In this document: piece by piece, positions 24,198-33,200 of the stretch
How positions within the stretch are numbered: position 1 is the first letter of the stretch
Layout of the letters: the number at the start of each line of letters is the position of its first letter
NCBI RefSeq assembly: GCF_005144585.1
Contig: NZ_SSMQ01000031.1
Location: 1-64,000, forward strand
Source: Polyangium fumosum
GTDB taxonomy: Bacteria; Myxococcota_A; Polyangia; Polyangiales; Polyangiaceae
Reading direction: 5' to 3'
DNA: 64,000 nt
The notes under the pieces: model-generated
Told to the model about the DNA's origin: nothing
Seen by the model: the letters and a program-made list of their open reading frames with translations, nothing else
Databases searched by the model: none
Program-made: the position numbers and the translations under genes

Positions 24198-24409
24198 CAG
24201 ACCGCGCCTCTGGCCATCGAGATCAAGACCCGAGTCGCATCCCGCAGCCGCTCGGGTCCTTCCAGCACCGACGCACCTTCCAGCAGTTCGCCCCCCCAGC
24301 AGCACCGCCCGTCTTCCCTACGGACCCGCCGAAGCATTCCGATCACTCGTCCTCGCAGCTCAACCCGATAGCCGAAGGCGATCCCTTGGAACCTCACAAG
24401 GCGGCTCAC
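24197..24409 (-). CDS. small basic protein in a coupled three-gene unit
   Basis: The 70-residue product starts with a GTG that overlaps the previous stop by four bases (GTGA), and its own stop overlaps the next start. It is basic in the first half (RVELRGRVIGMLRRVRRE) and has two adjacent Cys. No domain is recognised. The tight coupling on both sides is the main support for it being real. Confidence 0.5.
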   Translation of the reverse strand: MSRLVRFQGIAFGYRVELRGRVIGMLRRVRREDGRCCWGGELLEGASVLEGPERLRDATRVLISMARGAV

Positions 24410-25140
24410 ACAGGAACCCGCAGCTCAACGTGGGTAACGCCCTCGCGGAGAATCTCCGCCATCGGGTCCCCCGTTCTGACCTGCACCAGCGTCACGACGC
24501 CCTGTTCTTCGAGACGAACGAGCGCCGGCAGGATCACCCGCTCGTACGGAAGGTGCGGGACCTTCTCGCGCAACCGGACAACTGAAACCCGGCCATCCTT
24601 GTCAGGACGCAGCCGTGAGATCGCCAGATGGATAACGAAGTTCGTATAGGCGACCTCCCCCTCACGCCGGGCAGCCAACGCCTCGCGAGCCACCTCAATC
24701 GCCGCTCTCTGATACAGCGGAGCCGCGAGCACGACTTCGACAAGTAGAAACTCGCCATGCTCATGATCGGCGACGTTCCCGAACGAAACGCCCGTCACCT
24801 CCCGCGAACGCAGCGGAGGAACGGGCGGGAGCCGTTCGGACACGCGCGACCCGCCGAAGAAGGCATCCGCCACGGCACTCCAGAACGACGCCCATCCCGC
24901 CTTCCACCGCAACAACAGCGGCAGCGCCGTGGGCCCGACGACCGTATCGCGAACGTCCACGCGGGGCTCGGCGAGCGTCTGCCGATCGTGGACGACGGCG
25001 CCCGTCGGCGTGCTCGCCATCGCAGCCATACCGGCGCCGCCGTCCACGATCGGCGACTCCTGCCAAACAAGCGTTGCGGCGTCCTCGTCCTCGTCGTCAC
25101 CTGTGGGAACGGGCGTAGGTCGGTCTTGCTGGGCGAGCAT
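24406..25140 (-). CDS. uncharacterised protein with winged-helix-like C-terminus
   Basis: The 244-residue product has an acidic, disordered N-terminus (GDDEDEDAATLVW), a middle section of unknown type, and a C-terminal ~80 residues that look like a small helix-turn-helix with a wing (VIHLAISRLRPDKDGRVSV, then YERVILPALVRLEEQGVVTL). There is no signal peptide or membrane helix. It heads a three-gene unit with the 70-residue protein and the sigma fragment. ATG 25140 is preferred to an in-frame start 10 codons upstream because it leaves a normal leader. A DNA-binding or regulatory role is a guess from the fold-like pattern. Confidence 0.5.
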   Translation of the reverse strand: MLAQQDRPTPVPTGDDEDEDAATLVWQESPIVDGGAGMAAMASTPTGAVVHDRQTLAEPRVDVRDTVVGPTALPLLLRWKAGWASFWSAVADAFFGGSRVSERLPPVPPLRSREVTGVSFGNVADHEHGEFLLVEVVLAAPLYQRAAIEVAREALAARREGEVAYTNFVIHLAISRLRPDKDGRVSVVRLREKVPHLPYERVILPALVRLEEQGVVTLVQVRTGDPMAEILREGVTHVELRVPV

Positions 25141-25669
25141 GACGCGCTCTCCTTCCGAACGAAGGCTCATCGCCCGAGGACGAGGCGTGCGTGCACCCCT
25201 CCGTTTTTACACGGACCTGGCCATTGCCATGACGCAGTCAGGCGCGCGCCCGCGCCCCGTCCCCGAACGACGAGCCAACGAAAAACCTCCCCCTCCCGGG
25301 CCGATCGCGGTGCCCTTTCCTGACCAGGCGCGCGAGCAGGGCGTCCCAAGGCCGAAACCGGCCCGGGAAGGGTGAGGCTGGGGGTCGTTTTATGCCCAGA
25401 CGCCCCCAGCGAGCCTGCATGCACCAAAGCGCATGCAGGCTCGCTGCGAGCGTTGAGGCTCCATCGCCCCTCAGATGGATATTGGCCGCACGCCGCTCGC
25501 AGTGACAGCGAAGCACGAGATTTTTCTGGCGAGACCCCGGCGACCTACTTGTCGACGCTCCTGTACGACCGACGGCCGCAGACCTCTCGTTGAGCTCCTT
25601 CCGCGAGCACCGCGAACGCATCCGCGCCGTCGGCTCAGGCCCTTGTTCGGCGGCGGTCGGACGGAGCGC
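25141..25669. other. non-coding interval with a strong hairpin
   Basis: No frame here has good codon bias or a recognisable product. The minus-strand promoter of the 24406-25140 gene should lie in the first ~100 bp, where an A/T tract (CGTTTTTACACGG) occurs. The only clear structure is the perfect hairpin at 25408-25445. The remaining ~220 bp to the S21-like stop show nothing I can name. Confidence 0.5.
25408..25445. terminator. perfect 15-bp-stem hairpin
   Basis: AGCGAGCCTGCATGC (25408-25422) and its exact complement (25431-25445) flank an 8-base loop. It is about 225 bp downstream of the S21-like stop on the minus strand and about 270 bp before the next gene. A terminator for minus-strand reading is likely, but no T-run follows on either strand, so a processing or protein-binding site is also possible. 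Confidence 0.55.
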
Positions 25670-25954
25670 TCATCGCCGAGAGGTCGTTCTCCTCGTGAAC
25701 ATCGCCTGATCTCGTCGAGCACGCTCCAGCTCGTCCTCGGCCTGGTCACGCCACCTCCAGCGCCAGCGCAAGAACCTGCGCGCGAAGTAGCGTTTGTATC
25801 GTCGCTTCTCGCTCGGCTTTGGCCCATGCCGCCGCCGTTTGCGGAGCTCGCGGAGCGCGCCGCCACGGCTCATTCGCAGCTCTTCAAGCGCCTCTTCCAG
25901 CTTTCCGTCCACCACCAAGATATCGACTCGACACCGAACCGAATCCGTCGGCAT
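25670..25954 (-). CDS. ribosomal protein bS21-like protein with extended tail
   Basis: The 94-residue product carries the bS21 pattern: a short strand (ILVVDGK), LEEALEELRM as the first helix, then GALRELRKRRRHGPKPSEKRRYKRYFARR, matching the family order of a mixed helix followed by PSE(K/R)RR and a basic helix. bS21 sits on the 30S platform near the anti-Shine-Dalgarno sequence. The tail after residue 65 (WRWRWRDQAEDELERA) is longer and more acidic than usual. ATG 25954 is possible; TTG/GTG codons at 25918-25912 would give a more typical N-terminus. It stands alone without the usual dnaG/rpoD neighbours, so it is probably a paralogue. Confidence 0.55.
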   Translation of the reverse strand: MPTDSVRCRVDILVVDGKLEEALEELRMSRGGALRELRKRRRHGPKPSEKRRYKRYFARRFLRWRWRWRDQAEDELERARRDQAMFTRRTTSRR

Positions 25955-26095
25955 GTCGCTCTCGAGCGCCTGCTCTCGGGCGAGGCGCGTCGGGCAACGA
26001 AAGTGTACCGTTGGCGATGAACGCCCCGCAAGGGGAACCGCGGCTCTCGCGGCCCCCTTGAATGACCGAGCGGAGTGGACGAACGGCCGCGCAGC

Positions 26096-27259
26096 CTACT
26101 CGACAATCCAGTTCGACCTGCGGCAGCAGAACGTGATCGCGCTGATCTTGTTCGGCGACGCCGACCCCTTCGGCGCTCCGCCGGAGCTCCCGCACGTGCC
26201 GTGAACGTACGTCACGCCCGTGACCGCCTTCGCACCGATGGCGCGCCCATCAGGCAGGATGTCGATGCACTTCTCATCGGTAGACGCGAGGCCGGCCTGC
26301 TCAAACTGCGACGAACACGTTGCATCGTCGTATAGATGAAGCGATCCCACGCAGACGCTCCCCACGGGCGCCCCGCACTCGCACGCCTCGCAGCCGCGAT
26401 CATCGAGCGGCTCCTCGGGGTACATCTCGTGACGCTCGTGGTTGTAGTTGTCCGGGCACGGCTCCAGCACGCCCTCGCCATGCACACAGTAGAGATAATC
26501 GGGGCCGGGATCGGCCACGCAGTATCTCTTCGTCGCACTCTCGCCGCACGTGTCGTCGTTCGTGTTCGCCATGCACGCGAGCGCGCCGAGCTTCCACTCT
26601 CTCTCCGTGGTGAACGAGGGTGCGGCGCTCTTCGGTGCGCAGGACTCACTCGTCGGACCGGGAAGCGCCGAGGCCAGCACAGACTGCGCGCAGAACTCGC
26701 CGCCGCACGACGCTCCGGCTGGAAGCGCGTTCGAGCTCGTGCACGAGCCGTCCCATCCAGCAGGCCCGCTGAACGGCAGCGATACGGCCGCGCTTTCAAA
26801 ACAAGTCCCAGCGCGGATCTCGATCGTCTGCGGCGGCCCGCCTTCGCACGTCCCTTCCGAGGGCTCGCACGCGCACGCCTCGCACGCGGCCGGGGGCGCG
26901 ACGAGCTCGTCGAAGAGGCGGAACTTCTCGTTCGGCACGCTGCTCGGGCAGAACTTCGGGAGCGCCTCCGGTTTGTCAAACCGGACCGAGACCGGAACCT
27001 CGCTCCAGTAGCCAGCGCCGCCGCTCGGCACGGGCACGCAAGCTTCCGTGCAGGTGCCCATGGATTGCGGCGTGGGGCCGGGGGCAGCCGCATCGTTTCC
27101 ACCCCCATCGGCGCCCGCGTCTGCCAGGAGCCCTCGACAATACTCGTCGGGGATCGGTGCATTCGGGTCGCAGCGAGATTGCACGAACGTGTCCGGCGCC
27201 GAACAGGCTGCGAGCGTTGGAAATAGAACCGCCACCATCAAATGAATTGACATTCGCAT
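26096..27259 (-). CDS. Cys-rich lipoprotein of unknown function
   Basis: The 387-residue product has a signal sequence with a lipobox (LFPTLAAC, Cys near residue 19), a short Gly/Ala/Asp spacer, and about 25 Cys in the mature part, many in CEACACE-like pairs, so it should be disulphide-rich and act outside the cytoplasm. No enzyme motif is visible. The start lies two bases after the stop of the PEGA/beta-barrel gene upstream, so the two form an operon with the ECF sigma factor at 28552. It may be a surface partner of that barrel-like protein. Confidence 0.7.
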   Translation of the reverse strand: MRMSIHLMVAVLFPTLAACSAPDTFVQSRCDPNAPIPDEYCRGLLADAGADGGGNDAAAPGPTPQSMGTCTEACVPVPSGGAGYWSEVPVSVRFDKPEALPKFCPSSVPNEKFRLFDELVAPPAACEACACEPSEGTCEGGPPQTIEIRAGTCFESAAVSLPFSGPAGWDGSCTSSNALPAGASCGGEFCAQSVLASALPGPTSESCAPKSAAPSFTTEREWKLGALACMANTNDDTCGESATKRYCVADPGPDYLYCVHGEGVLEPCPDNYNHERHEMYPEEPLDDRGCEACECGAPVGSVCVGSLHLYDDATCSSQFEQAGLASTDEKCIDILPDGRAIGAKAVTGVTYVHGTCGSSGGAPKGSASPNKISAITFCCRRSNWIVE

Positions 27260-27261
27260 GA

Positions 27262-28485
27262 CTAAAACTCCCACCCTGCGCCCACCCCCACGCCGATCAT
27301 GACGGGCGGCTGAGACGAAACCACGGTGTTGCCGACAAAAACCTTGACGCCGCTCGACAGGGCAAGGACCTCTGTCGCAGCCTGTAGGCTGAGGGATGGC
27401 GTGAGTCGAACCTTGGCGCCGATACGGCCTCCGCCGCCGGGCTTCACATCCACGACGCTCACCGGCTCGTAGCTCTCACGAGAAAAGGCCACCCTGATCA
27501 TGCCCATGTGCCCGAGCGCGCACCCGAAGAACCATCGATAGTGGCCGCACGCGCTCACGATCCCGCCTGCGGTCATCGCATCGATCTGGAGCCCCTCGAT
27601 TCCCGAAGTCAGCCAAGCCGCGCGCGCCTCCAGCCCGAGCGACGCGTATTCGTGTACCTGCAAGCTGCCGCCGACCACCGCCCCCACCGCGGGCGCCCAC
27701 GTCGCCACGCCGAACAAGACGACCGGCCCCGCGTTGATCGAGCCACGGCTCCCGCTCTTTTTCTCGTCGCCAACCACACCACCACGGATCGGCTCCCGCT
27801 CCGGCGGCTCGTCCTCGGGCGGCTCCTCGACATTCGTCGCCGGGTCGATCTGACGCCGCCGCAAAAGCCGCTCCGGCGGATCGATCGGCGCGAATGAGGG
27901 CAGCGGACGCAGAGCCAACGTATACCGCAACGTCCCGCCCTTGGTCGCCTTGAAATCGATGACCGCGTCCTCGAATCCCTTGAGGGTCGCCCGTAGCTCG
28001 TGCTCCCCGGGAGGCACAAACAGAATGAACCCGGTATGCCCGTCCCGATTCTTGGGCAAACCATCCAAGGTGACACGCGAATGCGGCTCGGAGACGGTCA
28101 CCTCGACGCGGCAAACCTGCGAGATCGCTACGTCGTACGCCGTGAGCCAGGCATGCCGTTCCTCCGGCGACACCTCCGGCCCACGTCCGCGCTCGATCGC
28201 GTCGAGCAACAGATCCGCGGCCTGCACGGGGTTACGCAGCTCGACGAGCAGAGCGCCGAGCCGACCGCCTACAATCGGATCTTCCTTGATCTTGAAGGCC
28301 TCGGCATAGGCCATCGCGGCCTCGGGCAGCCTGCCTGCGGTCCGTTCGCGGTCCGCCTTGGCGACGAGCCCCGTGAATCGTGCGGTCTCCACGGCCTCGT
28401 CCATCGCGGGCGGCGGTGAGGTTTCCGCGAGCGCAGGCGCCCCGAGAAGGAGAATCGTAGCAATGACGAGAGCCGACCGCGCCAT
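27262..28485 (-). CDS. exported TPR/PEGA protein with beta-barrel-like C-terminus
   Basis: The 407-residue product has a signal peptide (LVIATILLLGAPALAE), TPR-like helices (about 30-110), a PEGA domain (about 125-190; SRVTLDGLPKNRDG and PPGEHELRATLKGF), a Pro/Glu/Arg linker, and from about 250 a Gly-rich alternating-strand region ending in VGAGWEF. A terminal Phe is typical of outer-membrane barrels. It lies between an ECF sigma gene (66 bp upstream) and a Cys-rich lipoprotein (2 bp downstream), so this is probably a sigma-controlled envelope operon. Confidence 0.75.
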   Translation of the reverse strand: MARSALVIATILLLGAPALAETSPPPAMDEAVETARFTGLVAKADRERTAGRLPEAAMAYAEAFKIKEDPIVGGRLGALLVELRNPVQAADLLLDAIERGRGPEVSPEERHAWLTAYDVAISQVCRVEVTVSEPHSRVTLDGLPKNRDGHTGFILFVPPGEHELRATLKGFEDAVIDFKATKGGTLRYTLALRPLPSFAPIDPPERLLRRRQIDPATNVEEPPEDEPPEREPIRGGVVGDEKKSGSRGSINAGPVVLFGVATWAPAVGAVVGGSLQVHEYASLGLEARAAWLTSGIEGLQIDAMTAGGIVSACGHYRWFFGCALGHMGMIRVAFSRESYEPVSVVDVKPGGGGRIGAKVRLTPSLSLQAATEVLALSSGVKVFVGNTVVSSQPPVMIGVGVGAGWEF

Positions 28486-28551
28486 GCGCTCAAGAGTACA
28501 CGACCCGCGACAAACCTGTCAAGAGGGACGAGACAAACCGACACGCGAGGG

Positions 28552-29475
28552 CTACCGGTTGCCCTTCGGGAGGAACGAGAGGCCCGAAAGATCGACCACG
28601 ACCGCGGGGCGGGTCACGGTCGGCGCACGCGGAGCCTGTGCTTTCGCAGGCTTGACCGCGGAATCGGGCACCGGTTCCGCGGGGACGACCGGAGGCGTGG
28701 TCGGCTGCTGGGGCGCCTCCTGCACGGTGGCCACGATGGGCGTGCGGTACCGGAGCCCGGCATGCGCGACGGCACGCTCGGGCCCCGGCGCGAGCAGGAG
28801 CAGACCGATGATCACGCCGAGCGCGTTTCCTGCTGGAGGAGCGGAACCGAGGAGCTTGCGGAGCCGTTCGAGGCGAGACGCGTGCCCCTCCCCGACGAGC
28901 CACAGAAGGGGCATGAAGGCGCGCAAATCATCGCGCGAAAGGCCGCTTTTCTTGAGGAGGAACGCCCGAGCCCGTTCGAGACGCTTCTTCGCCAAGTCTT
29001 CCGAAATGCCGAGCTCCTCGGCGACCTCCTTATGCGACCAGCCCTCGAAACCAACGAGCATGAGTACCTGGAAAAACTCGGCAGGCATCTCCTCCATGGC
29101 CTTCACGACCTTCCGCTGCACATCGCGCAAGTGCGCGAGGCGCTCGGGCGAGGCCGTCGGCGCGGGCGTGGAATCCGCCTCGCCGTCCTCCGGGGAGAAC
29201 CGCGCGTCGTAGCGCCGCTTGGCGCGGTCTGCTTCGCGCGCGACGTTCGCGGCGATCCCGAGCGTCCAGGCCCGGAGATCGCCGGCCTTGGGATCGTAGT
29301 TGTTGCGGCTCTCGACGGCCGTGGTGAGGACGTTTTGCGCCTTGTCCTCGACGCCGTCGTTGCCGTTCGCTCGTTTTACGCCCTCGCTCGCGAGGAAGCG
29401 CTCGATGTCTGCGCGCACCTCGACGAGCCGGGCGAGGAAGCCTGCCCCGGGCTTGCCCTTCGGATCTTTGGCCAT
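28552..29475 (-). CDS. ECF sigma factor with C-terminal membrane extension
   Basis: Regions 2 and 4 are clear in the first ~190 of 307 residues: GDLRAWTLGIAANVAREADR (region 2) and VLMLVGFEGWSHKEVAEELG (region 4 helix-turn-helix). After them comes an extra ~115 residues with one hydrophobic stretch long enough to span a membrane (GNALGVIIGLLLLAPG, about 218-234) and a Pro/Ala-rich tail with VTRPAVVVDLSGLSFL. Such tails can replace or tether an anti-sigma function; no separate anti-sigma gene is next to it. It is probably the first gene of the operon running down to 26096, and a 43-bp operator-like array lies 365-610 bp upstream of its start. Confidence 0.82.
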   Translation of the reverse strand: MAKDPKGKPGAGFLARLVEVRADIERFLASEGVKRANGNDGVEDKAQNVLTTAVESRNNYDPKAGDLRAWTLGIAANVAREADRAKRRYDARFSPEDGEADSTPAPTASPERLAHLRDVQRKVVKAMEEMPAEFFQVLMLVGFEGWSHKEVAEELGISEDLAKKRLERARAFLLKKSGLSRDDLRAFMPLLWLVGEGHASRLERLRKLLGSAPPAGNALGVIIGLLLLAPGPERAVAHAGLRYRTPIVATVQEAPQQPTTPPVVPAEPVPDSAVKPAKAQAPRAPTVTRPAVVVDLSGLSFLPKGNR

Positions 29476-29840
29476 GTTTACGATTGGCCGGTCGATGGGA
29501 AAGGTGACTGCCGTTTTTCGCCTGGAGGTCGATTTGGGACCGATCCGTGGCGTCGGCTACAGGAGGATGGGGCGAAGGAACCGGGATGAACGCGCTCGAC
29601 GTTCCTCGCCCCGTCAAGGACGGGAGGACACGCTCGCGGATCCGGCAGGTCGCTCGTGGGGCAACTCAGGCGGCGTCGGCCCTCAAGCCTCCTTCGGCCG
29701 ACGGATCACGAGCACGCCCCCCACCACGACGAGCGCCGCGAAGATAGATGAGGTCGTTCGGTTCGGCAACCACGCGCTTGAGAAGCTCGGCCACGGAGGC
29801 GAGCGGTGGAGCCGGCCGTCATGCGAGACCAGGAGAGGTC
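29476..29840. other. upstream region of the ECF operon, no firm gene
   Basis: The ECF promoter should lie here on the minus strand. The only other item is a possible ~28-residue minus-strand peptide ending at 29683 (IFAALVVVGGVLVIRR), which looks like a lone membrane anchor with a basic tail and could be a remnant of a sorting tail. It lacks a good start and is not called. Confidence 0.4.
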
Positions 29841-30086
29841 GTAGGAGGGAGGACCCAAACCGATACGCGCATCGGTTCAAGTCGTAGGAGGGAGGACCCA
29901 AACCGATACGCGCATCGGTTCAAGTCGTGGGAGGGAGGACCCAAACCGATACGCGCATCGGTTCAAGTCGTGGGAGGGAGGACCCAAACCGATACGCGTA
30001 TCGGTTCCGGTCGTGGGAGGGAGGACCCAAACCGATACGCACATCGGTTCCGGTCGTAGGGGGAGGACCCGACGTGATGTGCGTCA
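29841..30086. repeat. 43-bp tandem array, each unit with a 20-bp dyad
   Basis: Five near-identical 43-bp units start at 29841, 29884, 29927, 29970 and 30013; a diverged sixth runs from 30056. Each contains GGAGGACCC followed by a dyad AACCGAT-N6-ATCGGTT. In unit 4 this is a perfect 20-bp palindrome, AACCGATACGCGTATCGGTT. Unit 6 has different arms (CGTGA/TCACG) that still pair. A 43-bp period is close to four helical turns, which would place bound dimers on one face. The array ends about 140 bp before the next start (30226) and is upstream of the ECF gene on the other side, so it may be a shared operator array. Confidence 0.85.
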
Positions 30087-30225
30087 CGCCAGAGCGTGCG
30101 CGACGCCTGTCGGTCGTTTTCGTGCGCAGCTCGACGTAACCCTTGGCACCCCAACGGTCAGCGGTGATGCTGCCGCGCCCGCTCTTTCCGCCCCGCCGTT
30201 TCGGCGAGGCACTTCGGAGGAACGT

Positions 30226-33200
30226 ATGCCAACGCATCTTGCCGCCTTCCAGACACGATCGGCCAGCCCTATGAAATCCAGCATCGCCCGCATCCTCGGC
30301 GCCCTCGCGCTCGGGGGCCTCCTCGGCGTCATCCCGGCTTGTAGCTCCGGCCCGTCCGCGCCCGCCTCGCCGCCCGCCGCGTCGCCCGCGCGCGCCTCCG
30401 CCCCCGTGGACCTCGACGCCGTCGTGCGCTCCGTGCGCCTCGCCTATCGGGCCTCCGGCGACCACTTCGTCGGGGGCGGCCCTGCTTATGAGGTCGCGTA
30501 TCACGCGGGCGCGTTCGACGTGGCGCCCCGGCCGGGCGATCACAGCACCTCGGCCGCCGCGCGCTTTCGCACGGTGGACGTCGCGCGCGGCGGGGCGCAC
30601 CTCGACGGCGCGCCGAGCCCACGCGTGGCCCCGGACGGCCACCTCTCCATCCCCCGCGGCGCCGTGGAAGAGCACCTGCGCAATGCGGAGGGCGGCGTCG
30701 AGCTTTCGTACTCTTTCGCCGAACGGCCGGCCGGCGCGGGGGATCTCGTCGTCCGGATCGAGGTCTCGGGCATGGCGCCCTCCGGCGAGACTGCCTCGGG
30801 CCACCATTTCGTGGATCCAGGGACGAACCTCGGCGTGAAGTTTGGCAAGGCCACCTGGGTCGACGCGCGGGGCGTGAAGACCGACGTGCCCGTGCGCGTC
30901 GCGGGTGGCTCCCTCGAGCTCACCGTGCCGGCGGACGCGATCGACGCGTCGGCGTACCCCGCGGTGCTCGACCCGATCGTCTCGCCCGAGGTGGGGATGG
31001 ATGCGCCGCTGCTCGTCCAGCCGGCCAACCAGCAAGACGACCCGGCGATCGCGTACGGCGGCGGGCAATACCTCGTGGTCTGGCAGGATCGACGCGCGTA
31101 CGTGGATCACATCTATGCCACGCGCGTGCAGCCGGACGGCACGGTCCTCGACGAATATGGCATCGATCTCGGGCGGGGCACCGACCCGGCCGTGGCCTCC
31201 GACGGCCAGGACTTCCTGGTCACGTACACGGCCCTGCAAAACGTCTACGCCGCGCGCGTGACCAGCGCTGGCCAGGTGGCCGGGGGCGAGCTCACGATCA
31301 GCGCGGGGCCGAAACAGGAGCGGACCCCCGACGTCGCCTTCGACGGCACGAATTACGTGCTCGTCTGGGACGACAGGCGCAATTATTCGGATTCCCGCTC
31401 CGACATCTACCGCGCGCGCGTGACCCCGGCGGGCGTGCTGCTCGACCCGAGCGGCGTGCTCACCGCGACGGACCTGGGCAATCCGTCGCTCGGGAGCGGG
31501 CACGAGCCCGCCATCGCTTCGAATGGCCAGGGCTCGCTCCTCCTCTGGGACGACGGCCGGATCCTCGGCGCGCGTATCGACCCACTGGGCAACGTGCTCG
31601 ACGCCACGCCCTTCCCCGTGAGCCCGCCGGTCGTGGGCGATGATCGCGACGAGGCCCCGGCGCTCGCTTTCGTCCACGGGGCCTACATGGTGGCTTGGGC
31701 GCGCGGCGACACCTTCTATCCCCAAACGGTGATCGCTGCACGCGTGGATCCGAATGGCGTGGTGCTCGACCCGGCGGGGGTCGTCGTCACGCAGACGGCC
31801 GACGAGGATACGTACTTCACGAACATCGCCGTGGGCTCCGATGGGCAGGACGCCGTGGTGCTTTTCACGAAGGGCGTTCACGAAAACGAGTGGGGCTCGT
31901 ATCGCGCGCGCCTCGATGCGCAGGCCGTGTTGCTCGACGCGACGCCGGTGGCGCTCGCCCCGGACAGCCGGGGCCACGCGATCACCGTGGCCCCCGCGCC
32001 TTCCCTCGCCGTGTACTCGGACGACGGGACGTCGGACGGACCCGCCGAGGACACGTTCCTGGCCGGGACACGCCTCGCGCCGGGCGGCGCCGCGCTGGAG
32101 GTGCCGGGCATTCTGCTGTCGAAGAGCGCCAATGCGCAGTTCATCCCCGCCGTCTCGTTCGACGGGACGAACTTCCTCGTGGTATGGGCCGATCACCGCA
32201 ATTACGATACGGGGAACAAATTCCTGGATCTCTGGGGCGCGCGCGTGAGCCCCGCCGGCGTCCTCCTCGACCCGAGCGGGATCCCGATCCGGAGCGCGGC
32301 GGGCTGGAATTTCGCCCCGCGCGTCGTCTTCGACGGTACGAACCACGTGGTCGCCGCTTGGCGGATCGGCGGCCTGCCGTCCGGCGGCGGCGATCCGAGC
32401 TGGAACCCGGAGACCGTGCGGGTGAGCCCCGCGGGCACGGTGCTCGACGCCGTCCCCCTCGTGATCAATGTGTGGGGGTACGAGAATGAGCCCATTGCGA
32501 TCGCCTCGAACGGTACGGAGGCGCTCCTCGCGAACGACTCTTATGATGGCATCGAGATCGCGCGTGTGACCTCGGCCGGGACCCTCGCCGCGCCGCCGAC
32601 GATGGCCGTCGAGGTGATCGAGAACTGGTTCGGCCTCCGGCCCGCGGTCTCGCATGGCGGCGCCGGCTACCTCCTGGCCTTCCGGGACAAGCTGAACGGC
32701 CAGGGCCTCGTGGCATCAAGGCTCGACGCGACGGGCAACCTGCTCGATCCGAGCTTCCTGCAGGTCTCGACGTCGCCGACCGCCAAGGTCGGGCGGCCGG
32801 CGATCGCGTCGAACGACACGATGCACCTCGTGGTCTGGCCCGAGCCGGCCGTCCCGAGCAATACCGGCTCCACCCTGCGCGCGGCGCGCGTGGACGCGAA
32901 TGGAATGGTGCTGGATCCGGGTGGCTTCGTGCTCGTCGACAAGATCCCGAGCCTGCAATACGACGCGCCTTGCTCGTCCTTCTACGTCACCCAGTATTAC
33001 GGGCCCTGCCCTGCCGTGGCGTACGACGGCAAGAGCTTCGTGGTCGTCTGGCGATCGCCGCCCGACGAGGTGACTCCCACCGTGGATCTCTTCGGGGCGC
33101 GGGTGGGGACGGACGGGACCGTCCTCGAAACGTTCCCGGTCTCGTCCGGGCCTCCGGTCGAGGGCCCGCCCGCGCTCGTCGCGCGGGGGAATGGCAAGAC

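Noticed and set aside
29683..29770. Short membrane-anchor peptide upstream of the ECF operon
   Set aside because: Only about 28 residues, no ribosome site and no clear start; possibly a remnant, so not called as a gene.
29841..30055. tRNA-like pieces, because each unit contains GGTTCAAGTC as in a T-arm
   Set aside because: The bases around it do not pair as a T-stem, and no acceptor, D or anticodon arms can be drawn.
29841..30086. CRISPR array
   Set aside because: The units are directly adjacent with no unique spacers between them, and no cas gene is present; it is a plain tandem repeat with palindromes.
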